64,000 nucleotides of DNA from Ectocarpus siliculosus (lineage: Eukaryota; Sar; Phaeophyceae; Ectocarpales; Ectocarpaceae): the NCBI GenBank assembly GCA_000310025.1, contig FN648552.1, positions 94,149 through 158,148 on the forward strand, in the 5' to 3' direction. Numbering within the stretch: position 1 is the stretch's first letter; the number at the start of each line of letters is the position of its first letter. Below are positions 13,320-24,310 of the stretch, piece after piece. The notes under the pieces are model-generated. The model worked only from the letters and a program-made list of their open reading frames with translations, was not told the origin of the DNA and ran no database searches. The translations under genes and the position numbers were made by a program.

Positions 13320-13886
13320 AGATGCCCGCGAGCGGGGTTTGTTGACAACCATTTTGTACGACATGTTCCTCTGAAGAAAACATGGCACATTGTGGAAGCA
13401 TGGCCGCAAAATAGTTACCAACGAGGGCTGGAGAGCCATCGCTGTGCATCAAGTTAACCTGAACGAGACTTTGCTCCGGGTGAAGATGGAAGGAATGTTT
13501 TCCTGCATACCGAAGTTGATAACTGCCATCGGGGGGAGACATGTCGTGGGCAAATGCAGCGACACCGCAGCTGTCATGCCGAGCTAATGTAAGCTCACGG
13601 AAAACACGGCCACCGGGATGTTTCGCACGGAAAGTGCGGTAAGAGCGGTCGGTAAACCGCATCCAACTGTATCTTTGCCAAGGAGCACGTCATGGTGCAT
13701 GACACCGTCCGGAACAACAGATGCCCACACAGCGAGAGAGGAGGTACAAAGGTTCTTACGGAGAAACTGTACACTCAAACGGACAAGAGTCGAAGTTTGG
13801 AGCGGCGCAGATTTGCCGAAACCACCCCAACAGCGAGGTTGAGTTTGTTTCGCAGACAACGACGTAGCGGCCGAAGCGGCTTTCAC
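13320..13886 (-). pseudogene. Retroelement aspartic protease C-terminal part and linker
   Basis: The minus strand shows VPDGVMHHDVLLGKD, matching VPDAAMGHDLILGRDSW of the plus-strand gypsy element at 38850-38920. This is the C-terminal motif of retroviral-type aspartic proteases. A frameshift follows, then a linker (EQSLVQVNLMHSDGSPALVG) that lines up with VEVKLTNLDGSDAAVGSY of the other element. The N-terminal DTG catalytic loop was not located. The two elements are therefore related at distance, and this copy is dead. Confidence 0.6.
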
Positions 13887-14319
13887 GGATGCCCACGTGG
13901 AAGTACAACTAAATGACTGCGGGGAACCCGTGCCAAAAGTGACCCACTTGCAAACTGAACAGAGGCCGAACCACTGTGAAAGAGGATTTCGGTGGCGAAA
14001 GAGTCGTCATCTATGGTAACAACGCCACCAACCAATCCGAACCTCGCTCAGGAAGCAAAGAAGAGGAAGAGGTTGGCGGGATGCGCCCGGCAGACACGGC
14101 CCAAACAGCGGTGTCGTGATCCGAGGGAACATTCGAAGCGTGTTGCGAAAACGACGCGAATCGTTCAGTCGATGGAGGGCACGAAGCCGTCCGAAGGCGC
14201 TGGTGCGCGGAAGGATTAACTTCGTATTCCGCTTTATTGAGAGATGGCGCCGGAACGTGGTCGCTGGAAGGCAGCAAGCGAGAGCTGCACTCGGAAGGCG
14301 GGGCATTTTGTCGCTAAAG

Positions 14320-14780
14320 ACCGCCTACACGTTGGAGGGCGTTGCCCAACAAATTGAGATCGTGCCATCGAGAAATAGATCGAGCGTCGGGATCATTGAC
14401 CTTAAGGCCAATGCCTCAAAATACGGTCGAAGGGACTGGCTTCGGCAAGGATTTCGTCACCAGATCCTAGAAGATGATTTCATAACTTGGGGGTTTGACA
14501 TAATTTTGCGTAAGAGCCAGTGAGCACAATGTTTTCCCGCTCTCGTCCCAAAACGATTGGTCGAAACCACGGACTTCGCTGCCAAACGTCGTGTGTAAGG
14601 CAAGGGTCGGATACTCGCACGATGTTCTGCAAAGCTCTGTGGTCTTCTTTGCAAGGGCGAGATTTTTCCGCAGCGAAAAACTGTTCAGCACACAACAAGT
14701 AAACAGCTCCATCGATCACAAACGTCGACGGTGTCCATTGGGAAAAAGGAGAGGGGGGCTTCCAAAAGAAAACCATGTCA
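14320..14780 (-). pseudogene. NADAR-family domain (YbiA-like), frameshifted
   Basis: The minus strand encodes, in three consecutive frame segments, the hallmark blocks of NADAR (formerly DUF1768). First comes FFWKPPSPFSQWTPSTFVID with AEQFFAAEKSR (14770-14650). Then comes ENIVLTGSYAKLCQ (about 14520). Next is LLGSGDEILAEASPFDRI, and after a frameshift IGLKVNDPDARSISRW and LNLLGNALQRV (14460-14325). Known family members are N-glycosidases acting on ADP-ribosylated guanine or on riboflavin-pathway intermediates. Two or more frameshifts and a lost Trp-Gly after the DRI motif mean this copy is not functional. It sits between gag and protease of the surrounding element, so it was probably a module of that element. 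Confidence 0.8.
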
Positions 14781-16245
14781 GGAGTACAACACTCGGTACA
14801 TGGGTCGAAAACAGCCGGGGGTATAGAGGCCGAAGCGCCCTGAGTGCTGTCAGCCGAAGCTGGGGTTGCAGCCGAAGCTGTTGAGGGCAAAACGCCCTAT
14901 ATGTGACGGCATGGATATCCTTGGGGATGGTCCCGGCAAGGGCAGGGACCGGTGAAGGACCGACCGAAGTCTGATCGTTCGCATTAGTTGGGCCAGCAAC
15001 TCCAAGTTGGGTGCGCCCCAATGCTAAAACTGAAGAAAGCCTCGTGAGGTGTCCTACAACAGGCTGCGCTCGCTACGAACAGCTGCCAACGCCGAGTCGT
15101 TATTGAGCTGGACTGGACGTGGTGCTCGTAGCCATTCCACCGTGACAAGGTTCGCGAGACCGCCGGCTGTCCGGAGGTCACTCTGGAAGCGCTCTCCCGG
15201 AGCGGTGGTGTCAACGCTGTCGACGCCGGTCGCGGCTGCCAAATACCTGGCGCCTTGAGGGGAGCTGGCGTCGGGACAGATGGGGTTTGAAGAGACAAAC
15301 CATGGGCGAAATGTCGCGTGGCTGAATCTGATTATGTTCGGTTGTCGAAACCGCGGGACAAGGCGATGCGAGGCCAGCCAAGTTTGACCCTAAAACTTGC
15401 CGGTCGGAACTAGTCGAGTTAGCTACCGGTGCTTCGGTCGATGGGGGACCCTCAACGGAAGCGAGCACAGCCAATTGAGCACGTCCGAAGGTTCACCCGA
15501 GGGAACCAAGTCAGGCAAATCCTCATCAATCGTCCAAAGCGTATGGCTAACACCCGGTCTTATCTGCAGACGACGGGGGGAGTGAACGAGCGGTACCCGA
15601 GCGAGCGGAACTCGATGGCCCCGAAGGTCCTAAGATATCGTTCCCGCGCCTCAAGAAGCGCTCTCGCCAGACTGGTCAGGTTTCTACGGAGCATCAGCCC
15701 GAAGAGGCGAAGGTGTAGAGGTCGCAGATGATAAGTGTAATTTATGACTACAGCGCTAGGTTGGGCTGAGAGCACGTGGCTGGATCCCAACCTGATCGAC
15801 ACTTGGAGGAAGAAGTGTACTGGAGAATGGTTGTTGTTGCAGAGGACCGGAGTGCTAGAGGCAACGGATGTATGTAGGGACAACTTGTACCGAAGTATTG
15901 TTATCGTTGCGTAGAACCGAAGTTCTAGAAGGAACTAGAAGCAACGGAGTGTGAAGGGACAACAAGTACCGAAGTATTGTTGTCGTTGGTGAAATAAAAC
16001 GAAGTGTTAGAGGCAGCACAACGTGTCACACGGGCGTCTTGTGGTGAACGACACGAGATCCCCGAAGACGCGGAGTGGAGGGGGCGAACCGTCGTCGATC
16101 GTCGGTGGCGAGAACGGCCGCCATTTTGGAAATTACCCGGTTGGTGACTTTGTGTTTGGTCGAAGCCATGACGCCAGACGAAGGACCGACCTAAGCAGGT
16201 GATTGGGGTCGATAGACGGACAGAGCACCAGTGTGGTAGGTGTTG

Positions 16246-17523
16246 TCAGATGTCTGTTTGGTAGTGTGGGTTCCCGCAAACCTTTCCAGAACTGGTTGTA
16301 ACGAAGGGACTACCACCGTCGAAAGGGCGATTCCCAGCGTGGGTGCTATGGCTACCACGATTGTTGTTGCGACCGTCTGTTTTTTTCCGGCGAAAGGACC
16401 TCATGCGACCTTGCCAACGTCTAAAAGCAGCAGAACCATCTTTGAGATCACCCAACTCTAGATTCAACAAGCCACTACACGTACAAATACACGGCGAAGA
16501 ACATTGTTTCATGGAATGGTCGGCACCCGAATAGTTCAAACAGCGGTTTCTGTTTTCGCAGAAGGCTTGCGAGCGAGCCTCTTGAATCAACAAAGGGGTC
16601 AATAAAATACGTCATCGGTGTCTGGAAAGTTAGAACGGAGGGCATACATCAGACCAATCGCCTTGCGAGGCAGGCCAAGGATTGTAATTTCAGGAGAAAG
16701 GATCTCTGTCTTGAGATTGCACAGGCAAAACTACAGGGTTCATGGAAGAACAAGATGCCCACTCGCCCGAAGGCGCTGGGGCGCGGTGGTGAAACCACCA
16801 AGGCTATCAAGAGCCATGTGTCGAAGATAACAAAAAATAGGATGAGCCGCCAAAGCCGGAATTATTTTAGTCGCCAAAGACGCGAACGCCTTCCACCTGG
16901 CCGAAATCGACCCAAAAGGTGTGACCGCTGTGGCCAAAACACCCAGGAACTAAAAATGAAGACAGACCAAACACTGCCTACAGACCGAAAGCCGCACTAT
17001 TTCGAACACCATGGGTACACTAGGAGCCAGCGAACGTTCAGATCCAGTCACAGACGAAGCCAACAACCGGGGAAAAACAATCCACGAAAGAAGTACTATC
17101 TGCTACGCCTATTTGTTGCACCTTCAAAAACGACTCTTGACGTTCCGACGTCAAATCGCCCCGCAAGATGACGCAACAGCAGCCGAAAAGCGTCCGGCCC
17201 GGTTGCTCCACCGCCCAAGCTCCGTTTCACTTGCTGAAGTAATCAGAAATGGAGAGAACGGCGGTAGAAGGCTTGTCAGGGGGAACCGCACAAAAAATAT
17301 TTTGAATGAGTGGGCGTTCCCATCCACGCACGAATTCAGTATCGTGCAGCTCATCACTCTGCTCATCGCACAGCAACAAATTGTCGAACAAGGCCGTTCT
17401 TGCTGTGTGAATAAGCTGCTGGTAGCCATCTCCCGGCGACAAGGCCGCAGGAAAGTGCATGGTAGCGACACTCTCGACTTTTTTCAAGTTAAGGGTGATG
17501 GGACGTTCGTTGTACTGTAGCAA
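16246..17523 (-). pseudogene. Gag-like region with a CCHC zinc knuckle
   Basis: The frame at 17523-17227 reads a plausible gag segment (ERPITLNLKKVESVATMHFP, DGYQQLIHTARTALFDNLLL). After several frame changes, 16602-16246 encodes a knuckle, CLNYSGADHSMKQC, followed by GDLKDGSAAFRRWQGRMRSF. The spacing is exactly CX2CX4HX4C, except that the second cysteine is Tyr, a single-base change. The knuckle identifies a nucleic-acid-binding gag C-terminus. The stretch 16200-14900 between it and NADAR has no recognised domain. Confidence 0.6.
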
Positions 17524-18517
17524 TATGAGCTACGAGCAGTAGCATCAGTCGCATCGATCGTGGTTTGACGGACATGTGCACTGTAAGAAGAGAGGGGCCA
17601 AACACGACCATCGGGAACAACATGGGTGTGATAGCGGCCACCGAAGCAGCAGGGGAAGCATGGTCCGAAGACAACATAACACGCGAAACACCCGGCACAG
17701 GTGGTACAAGCGCCGACGAGGGGGGTAGACTCGAAAGCGCAAGGTTCTGCACTACACCTGAATCTGCGGCATTGTGAGGGGAATAAAAAACAGGGGGTGC
17801 AGCAGTTTTCGAAGAAACGGGTGGGCCGAATCCGGGGGAAGGTCCGAAAATGCAACACGAGTTTCCGAAGAAACGGGGGGCCGAAGCCGTACGAAGAACC
17901 GAAGGTGGAGGGGGGGGGACGGCCGAGGCCAAAACGGTAGCTGAAGCCAATACAGAGGCCGGAACCAAAACAAAGGGCGGAGCCCAACAGACGCCGGGGC
18001 AACAACAGAGGTCGAAGCAGAAACAGGGGCCGATCGAAGCCGAACAAAGCGATTCCGCATAAAATAATGGTGATCATCTTTAGCCGCATTCACGAGCGAA
18101 GACGCATCTTGCCTGGAATCCATCGCCCGAGTCGTCTCCCATTTGTCTCAAGAAGTTCCTCCACCTTGCAATCCAGCAGCATACCGGCAGTAAAGGTACG
18201 GCAAGCGTGGGCTCATGAAACACCACCGGCGGCGGCGTCCCATCCTTCCACAAATCCCTCCTTCGTACGTACGTGAAATGGTGCCTCCAGCAGCAGCCGA
18301 TCACCCGGCCAGCGAAGAGAGAGGTCGCTCAGTTGCCATCGTCTCGGGGCTTGAAGTCCGTGGTTGTCGTCGGTTTGATGTCGTCCATGGTGTCGAAGCC
18401 GGAAATGTTGTCGAAGAGTCTGCCAGTGTGGGCCCTGTCTATGTACTTCGACTCGGGTTGTGTTTGCTGTGACAGCATGATCTCGGATGGAAGAAAAGCG
18501 TCGAAGGGGGGGGTCAA
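17484..18517 (-). pseudogene. N-terminal gag-like open frames, low complexity
   Basis: The minus strand opens with a Met frame at 18517 (PPFDAFLPSEIMLSQQ, then ISGFDTMDDIKP) and another at 18123 (MDSRQDASSLVNAAKDD). Below 18050 the sequence becomes low-complexity, with repeated TTCGGC-like units giving Phe-Gly and Pro-rich translations. I take this as the 5' part of the retroelement gag, but there is no recognised domain in it. Confidence 0.35.
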
Positions 18518-18559
18518 CTAAGTATTCAAGATAGCAGGTGGAACAGGAACAGTCGAGAC

Positions 18560-20920
18560 TGAACGAGCAACCGAGGTTACAGTGCGCCGAAGCTGAGAGA
18601 GCCGAGCTCAACAGCCGAAGCTGGTACACGAGCCGAAGCTCAACAGCAAGCTGGCAACGAGCCGAAGCTCAAACGACGGCAGCGGCTACAGCGGAGAGCC
18701 CGGGCTCTACAACTATGTAACTGCTGCTGTTTCTGAACCGAAGTTCCCTATAACGAGACAGGTGTGTGCTATATAATAAAGGTAGAACCCGAGCAGAGAC
18801 ACGCTGAGGCGAACCTCTCCCGCCGGCATTCAGCACGAAGCTCAGACGGGCGGCGCGGTCATGAGAAGGTCAGGCTCTCGAGCGCTACATACAATACAGG
18901 CGGGAAGAGTGGATATGCAACCGTCATGGTCGGCAGCGTACTGTAGAAATTGTTATAGTCTACAGCTGCAAGGACAGCAAGTTTGCTCAGATGCACCTGA
19001 CGATGCGTACCTGTGTACGCTCATTGTCACTTGGATCAGCGGCACGTACTCCCACAGCAGTCATCATGACACGACACCAGAAGTTAACGGTGGTCAACAC
19101 ATGAGCACGCCAGCTCAACATGGCGTGTGCCTATGGCGCGTGCCCACGCTGCGTCAGCGCTAGAGGGGTGTGCACAGCACAACCCTCCTCGCCCCTCATC
19201 TGTCACTCCTGATCTGCTCCACAGATCCCACACAGTCGCCTCTTTCTTCCTATGAAAGAGAAGTGTTGTATCTGTCGCGCGCGTAGACCGCGGTCCCCAC
19301 CACTGCTCCGGAGAGATCTCTTACTTGCAAGTGACTGAGGGATCAATACCCTCCTGTGGTTGAGATATGTTGCAATCCCTTGCTGGCTTTGCTAGATATG
19401 GGAGTAGTAGCTTGGAGTAGCGGGAAATGTAACGGTCTCTTGTGCGGTTTGTTGCCCTCAGAGGACGCGATCTCGTTGCAACACCCTATCTTGCAGGCTT
19501 TAGAGGTGTGACTGAGAGTGAGTGGAAAACGAGGTTTGCCGTAGGACCGGTGACTGAAGGCCAGTGTAAATCGGAGTTTGATGTGCAGTGAGAATTGCCG
19601 TAGATTGTGCTCAGCGTGTGTTTGAGAGTGATACGAACGACCCGTGGAAATCGACGTGTGATCGGCGGTGAGAATTACCGTAGATTGTCCTCAGCGAAGG
19701 TGGATCTTCGGAGATCGGATTTTCGAGGGGGAGATTTCGTAGACCGGTAGCAGCGGCAGTTGTACACAGCAGTTTCACACTTTGTTGGTACTCTGTTTGC
19801 GTTTCTGGTCTTGTTGCCAAGAAGAAAGTGTACAGACGACGCGAACAGAGAAAGAGCCTGGCGACGGAAGGGGAAGTTGCCCGTTGCGAGTACTCCTGTA
19901 GTCCGTGGCCCTCGTTGAGATGGCGGACGCTACGAAGGTGGGTGCTCTATATTGATTGTTGTTTCGGCAAGCTGACCCACCCGCTTTGTTGGGCTCAATT
20001 GGGGTGTCGCTCTCTCCGGGCAGCAGAGTTCGGGACTACAGCAGTAGGACTGTATCATGTATTCTATCTCCAGAAAGGGTAAGGGTTGCTGTAGTAGGTT
20101 ACTAGTGCAGAGAGGTTCCCTGAGCTGCCTACTTGTAGAGGCGGAGATCCACACCACCAAGAGTACACCACCAAGAGACGTAGATATTTATTTTACCGCT
20201 GCGAGACGCGAAAAATAGCCTGGAAGAATGATATCCGATTGCACACCCTGCGCAGCCTGCCAATATGTGCAGCAGTAGTACTACCGGCCTTGAACGACAA
20301 CGAGACAGACAAGTTAGTTAGAGGTAGGCAATTCTTAACGAGAACGATCGGGAAGAAGGTTAAAGGTTTGCACCACGCCGTCAGATACATACGCCGTCGG
20401 ATACGCCGTCGGATAAGTGAGTGACATCCCCACAGGCGAGGCCCGAGTACAAAGAATCGGTAGGCGTAGCTACTTCTCCGAGATATCCATAGAAACAGAA
20501 GTGCATCTCGACACGAGTTACAAGCTGGTTCGAGGATAAGGATACAAGAAAATTCATCAAGAAAACTTGACGCCGTTTTTGGAGTTGACTTTCAAGCGTT
20601 TTCAAGTGTACTTCAGTCCTTCCGCAAAATAAAAATGTCGCAAATTTGTTTGTCAGTCATTGGTCGAGGGGCTACAGTCCCTCCAAAGAATCTGAGCTCC
20701 TTGCCAGACAAAGGGCGACTTGGCTTCAGTGTGAAAAGTGTCCGGAAAACACGTGGGGGAAACGCTTCATACTGACGCCAAGACAGCAATTTTTTCCAGT
20801 ACTTGTAGGACTCTACACAGTGAAGAGTGTATTTAGTACACACACGTCTCACCACGAAAAATGGGGGGACTGTCGCCATAATAAGTAGGACGAAAAAACA
20901 CCACACGTTGGACAATACGA
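18560..20920. other. Intergenic stretch with short tandem repeats
   Basis: No gene is supported. At 18570-18680 there are several copies of an AGCCGAAGCTCAACAG-like unit. At 19565-19700 a unit of about 90 bp ending in GAATTRCCGTAGATTGT is present twice. At 20385-20415 ATACGCCGTCGG is repeated. The 5' LTR or leader of the minus-strand element could lie here, but I found no matching partner near 11400-11700. Confidence 0.4.
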
Positions 20921-22560
20921 TATGTATAGCTTTTTATGTACTGAAAATTCACATCAATTGATATCGTTTGGTTCAATATGTGAGGAACACATCGATCGAT
21001 GATATGTATTGCTTGCATCACCATGTTTCGCCGATCGTGAGCAATACGTGTTAAATTTTCGATAGGCTCGAAATAAATCATGCCATATGTATTGCTCTTG
21101 CCTATGGTTCGAAGACATAGTTGCAATATGCGTTGATGTTCAACACGGTTTGGCAAACATCGCTCCGATATATATTGCTGCTACCGATGCGTTCGGTTTT
21201 ATTATACCGATAGGGTATTGTTCGGCAATACGGCGCCGCGGAAATTCATACGTTCCGTTGAACACATATGTTTTATATCGATGAATTCAGTTGTGAACGT
21301 ATTACGCGGACAATAGGTATCGGTCGCTACGGTTATCAACATATTGTTCCTCCAACATATATCGATCCAAGTCAGCAAAAAATGTTTTGTATCCCCGATA
21401 GTCCATTGACGGATAATACCGAAGTATGCCGATCGAAGCGATACGTATCGATAGACTTGTAGCTAACCTGTTGCGTGTGCAAAGAGGTAGTGTTTCCGTT
21501 GCTCTAAATCTGTTGTTGCTCACAAAACATATCGATGCACCTGGAATCAACATGTTTGTGACAGCAATAGGTATCGGTTACCGAAATTTCAACTCTATTG
21601 TGGGACCAATAATCAATTAATACATGTGAAGGGTGTAAGGGCACTCTGTCGGGCCCACGATAGGCTATTTTCCTCGTGTCCTAAACCTTCTGGCGCCTAC
21701 AACATCTATGTATTGTGCTTGTGCAACAATCATTTCCCAACGCCTCTAGACTACTTGCCATACATACACTGGTGGCCAGAGGGGCAGGTTGGGCACGAGC
21801 TACAACCTGGGGGGGGAGGTTCGGAGGACGAGTTCGACCTTGAACCCATTTTTTCTTCAGGCTTGCAGCCCGTCGTGTTGATTGCAATAACGCCACTATC
21901 CAAGATGCGGGATATCTTGCACGCTTGGGCCCGTGTACACACACGATGAAATTCAGAATCGAACACATTGGGATCCGATATGCATACGAGATCATGATGT
22001 GTTTGTAACTCTGCCCCCCGGCGTTTCGAAGCATTGCACCGCCGCCATTGCACCACCAATAGATATCGATAGGACAAATCATACTCCGAGTATGTAATAG
22101 GCGTGCCCGTATCGATACGTTTGTCAGGGCCATCAATCGGGGACAGTGCAACGATACGTATCGGAGGAGCAATAGACAACCTGGTGTGTGTATCGATAGC
22201 TACTACCAAAGGCAATACATCGTTGTTACGTGTATCGATACATGTTGTTGTTTCCAACACGTTTTTCCGTCGATGTATTGCATCAAATCGCCCTGAACAG
22301 CACCCTTTCTGAACGTCGAACGATGTACATTGGCCCTTGTAATGCGTTGTGAAAGGACATGCTATTGTATATCGTAGCAAGCAGCAGGTCCACAAACTCT
22401 CAATCGATAGGTATTTCCCCGAACGATACATTGTGCAGACACTCGTCAATGCATGGTACGGCCACCAATACGTGACGTATTACGATAGGAACGTATCGAT
22501 ATCCATTGACTGTATTGTATATGGTCCAGGGTGTTTTCAAACACACACACACCAGGCGGT
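20920..22560. repeat. AT-rich region dense in ATCGAT/TATCGAT motifs
   Basis: I count about eleven ATCGAT hexamers in 1.6 kb, many within longer palindromes such as TGTATCGATACA or CGATACGTATCGATAG. They are interleaved with GCAATA/TATTGC and CAATAC/GTATTG motifs in both orientations. About 0.4 ATCGAT would be expected by chance. Composition is clearly more AT-rich than its neighbours. No protein-coding exon is convincing. It looks like a diverged satellite or a palindromic repeat field. Confidence 0.65.
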
Positions 22561-23184
22561 GAAGTACAGTGTACATACGACCTAGGAGGCACGCGGGTTG
22601 GGAGATGTGCCGCAAGTCAGGGGCCCAGGGAGAGGCATCACACAGCATATCACACAGCGTACCACCTCAGCCAAGCATGATAGACCAAGGGTTCTCACGT
22701 GCGTTGCTGCACACAGCATAGTCCAGCGATGTATCCCCAAAGTGTCCCCATTTGGGCTTCCAGTACTAGGAGTGTTCATACGAAACGCTGTGTGGAGGGG
22801 GGTGGTGGTAAACGAGACCTAGGAATCTCGCATTAAAAACGTGACCCAGGGGACGAAACACTGCCATCCCCGGGGTATCGTTTTTTTATCGAGACCCCCG
22901 GGAACATAACACAGCCATCCCCGGGGTTTCCACCCCAGAATTAGAGCTAGGCAGCAGGTTCGGGGCGCGGCGCACCCGGCATCCGCTTCGTGCGCTGTGT
23001 CTTGGAGCGTTGCGGACAGTCAGCTACATAGGTAGGGTGCAGGGAGCCTTTGATAGCAGCGTTGAACTGTGCCCGAGGCAAGGCCGTGCTGCCTGCTGCT
23101 CGGGGAGTCCCGCTGCATGGAAGATTCCGAGCGTCGATCATGCTAAGCAAGACAATGATTAAACACGGTTGGCCCGGCCGTAGC

Positions 23185-23265
<81 letters not shown>

Positions 23266-24310
23266 TCTCTCTGACGGCCAAACCAGCAGGCGATGTACAA
23301 GAAGAATATACAAAAATCCGAGCACAATTTGCGTTCTCGCTTCTCGGTTGATCGAGTCTACAATAGCGTCGTCTTGGAACTACGGCATGCAGCAGTTTCC
23401 TTCACAGCCCTGCAGCCTGTGCATGTATGTATGTGTGCACTCACGACGAAACAAGGAACGTAGGAGGAACGCAACCTCTCTGTTGTTGTACGTAATGTAG
23501 TCTTGTGTACATCTGCTTCTTTCATTATGTGATGCCATCGATCTCGGGTGGTGTGGTTGCGCCCACGGGGAACTCTATCTACCGTCGCTCCAAGGCGAAG
23601 CTCGTGGCAGCTTCACCTACCATGGCCTACGCCTACGGCATGCAGCAGTCTCTGCCACGGGCGTGAAGCTTGTGCGTGTGCAGTCACGAACGCAAACCTA
23701 ATCCGCTCTGTCTGTCTGTGCGAACGGCAACAACCTGCCTATTATGTCCCGCTGTTTGTAATGCAGACACGACATAACGGAGGGATTCTCCCCGAGTTTT
23801 TCGTCGTTGACCCATTGCAGAACTACGGGGAGGGGGTGTATTGAAAACTGTTGGCTACCTACCCTGTATCTCTACAGGTGTTTTTTTGTGCTTAGCACCA
23901 GCTGGTATCACTGATGTAAATCATCAGTGTATAGGCTTAAAACAGACTCGAAATAAGTCCAGTACACAGCCGTTTTTACTCCACTCACTGTAAAGACTCC
24001 AACACATCCCCTTCGACTGTGGTGATATCTCGAATGGGGAGTCTTTCTGTGTGTGTATTTATTTTCCTAGTCAGCAGCTAGCTGCATGTGGATCTCGGGT
24101 GTGTAGTTGCGCCCACAGGTACCGCTACCGTCGCTCCAAACATCCACCACCATTCATTCTATGTATATCGAGAGGTTTGTCCCTCTCGTGCCCGTATGGG
24201 CTCTGAAACGTACGTACATTTCCATTTATAGAAAGGGATGACTCTCATGACAGCTGAGATAATTCGTTATTTTTTGATACGTTGCTGGCTACTGCCGTTG
24301 TCCTTACAAG
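22561..24310. other. Intergenic stretch upstream of the peroxidase gene
   Basis: No gene recognised. A CATCCCCGGGGT motif occurs twice near 22870-22930. Two imperfect dispersed duplications are visible: a GTGTRGTTGCGCCCAC block at about 23550 and 24105, and a TACGGCATGCAGCAGT block at 23383 and 23633. The missing 5' exon(s) and promoter of the peroxidase gene should lie at the right end. Confidence 0.4.
23187..23272. repeat. CT/GA microsatellite
   Basis: About 43 CT dinucleotides with one CCC interruption. It produces spurious Ser-Leu and Arg-Glu open frames on the two strands. Confidence 0.97.

Larger units (their letters stand above)
11738..18517 (-). mobile_element. Decayed LTR-type retroelement carrying a NADAR domain
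   Basis: On the minus strand, from high to low coordinate, there is a gag start (about 18517-18062), gag core (17523-17227), CCHC knuckle (16542-16501), NADAR domain (14780-14320), aspartic protease C-terminal half and linker (13886-13320), and an integrase C-terminal region (12330-12060). Many stops and frameshifts separate them. No reverse transcriptase was found in the roughly 1.4 kb between protease and integrase, so the polymerase is deleted or unrecognisable. I could not define long terminal repeats. The outer limits given are those of recognised coding parts, not of the element. Confidence 0.6.

Noticed and set aside
23050-23327. Ser-Leu and Arg-Glu repeat proteins on both strands
   Set aside because: Produced by the CT microsatellite.
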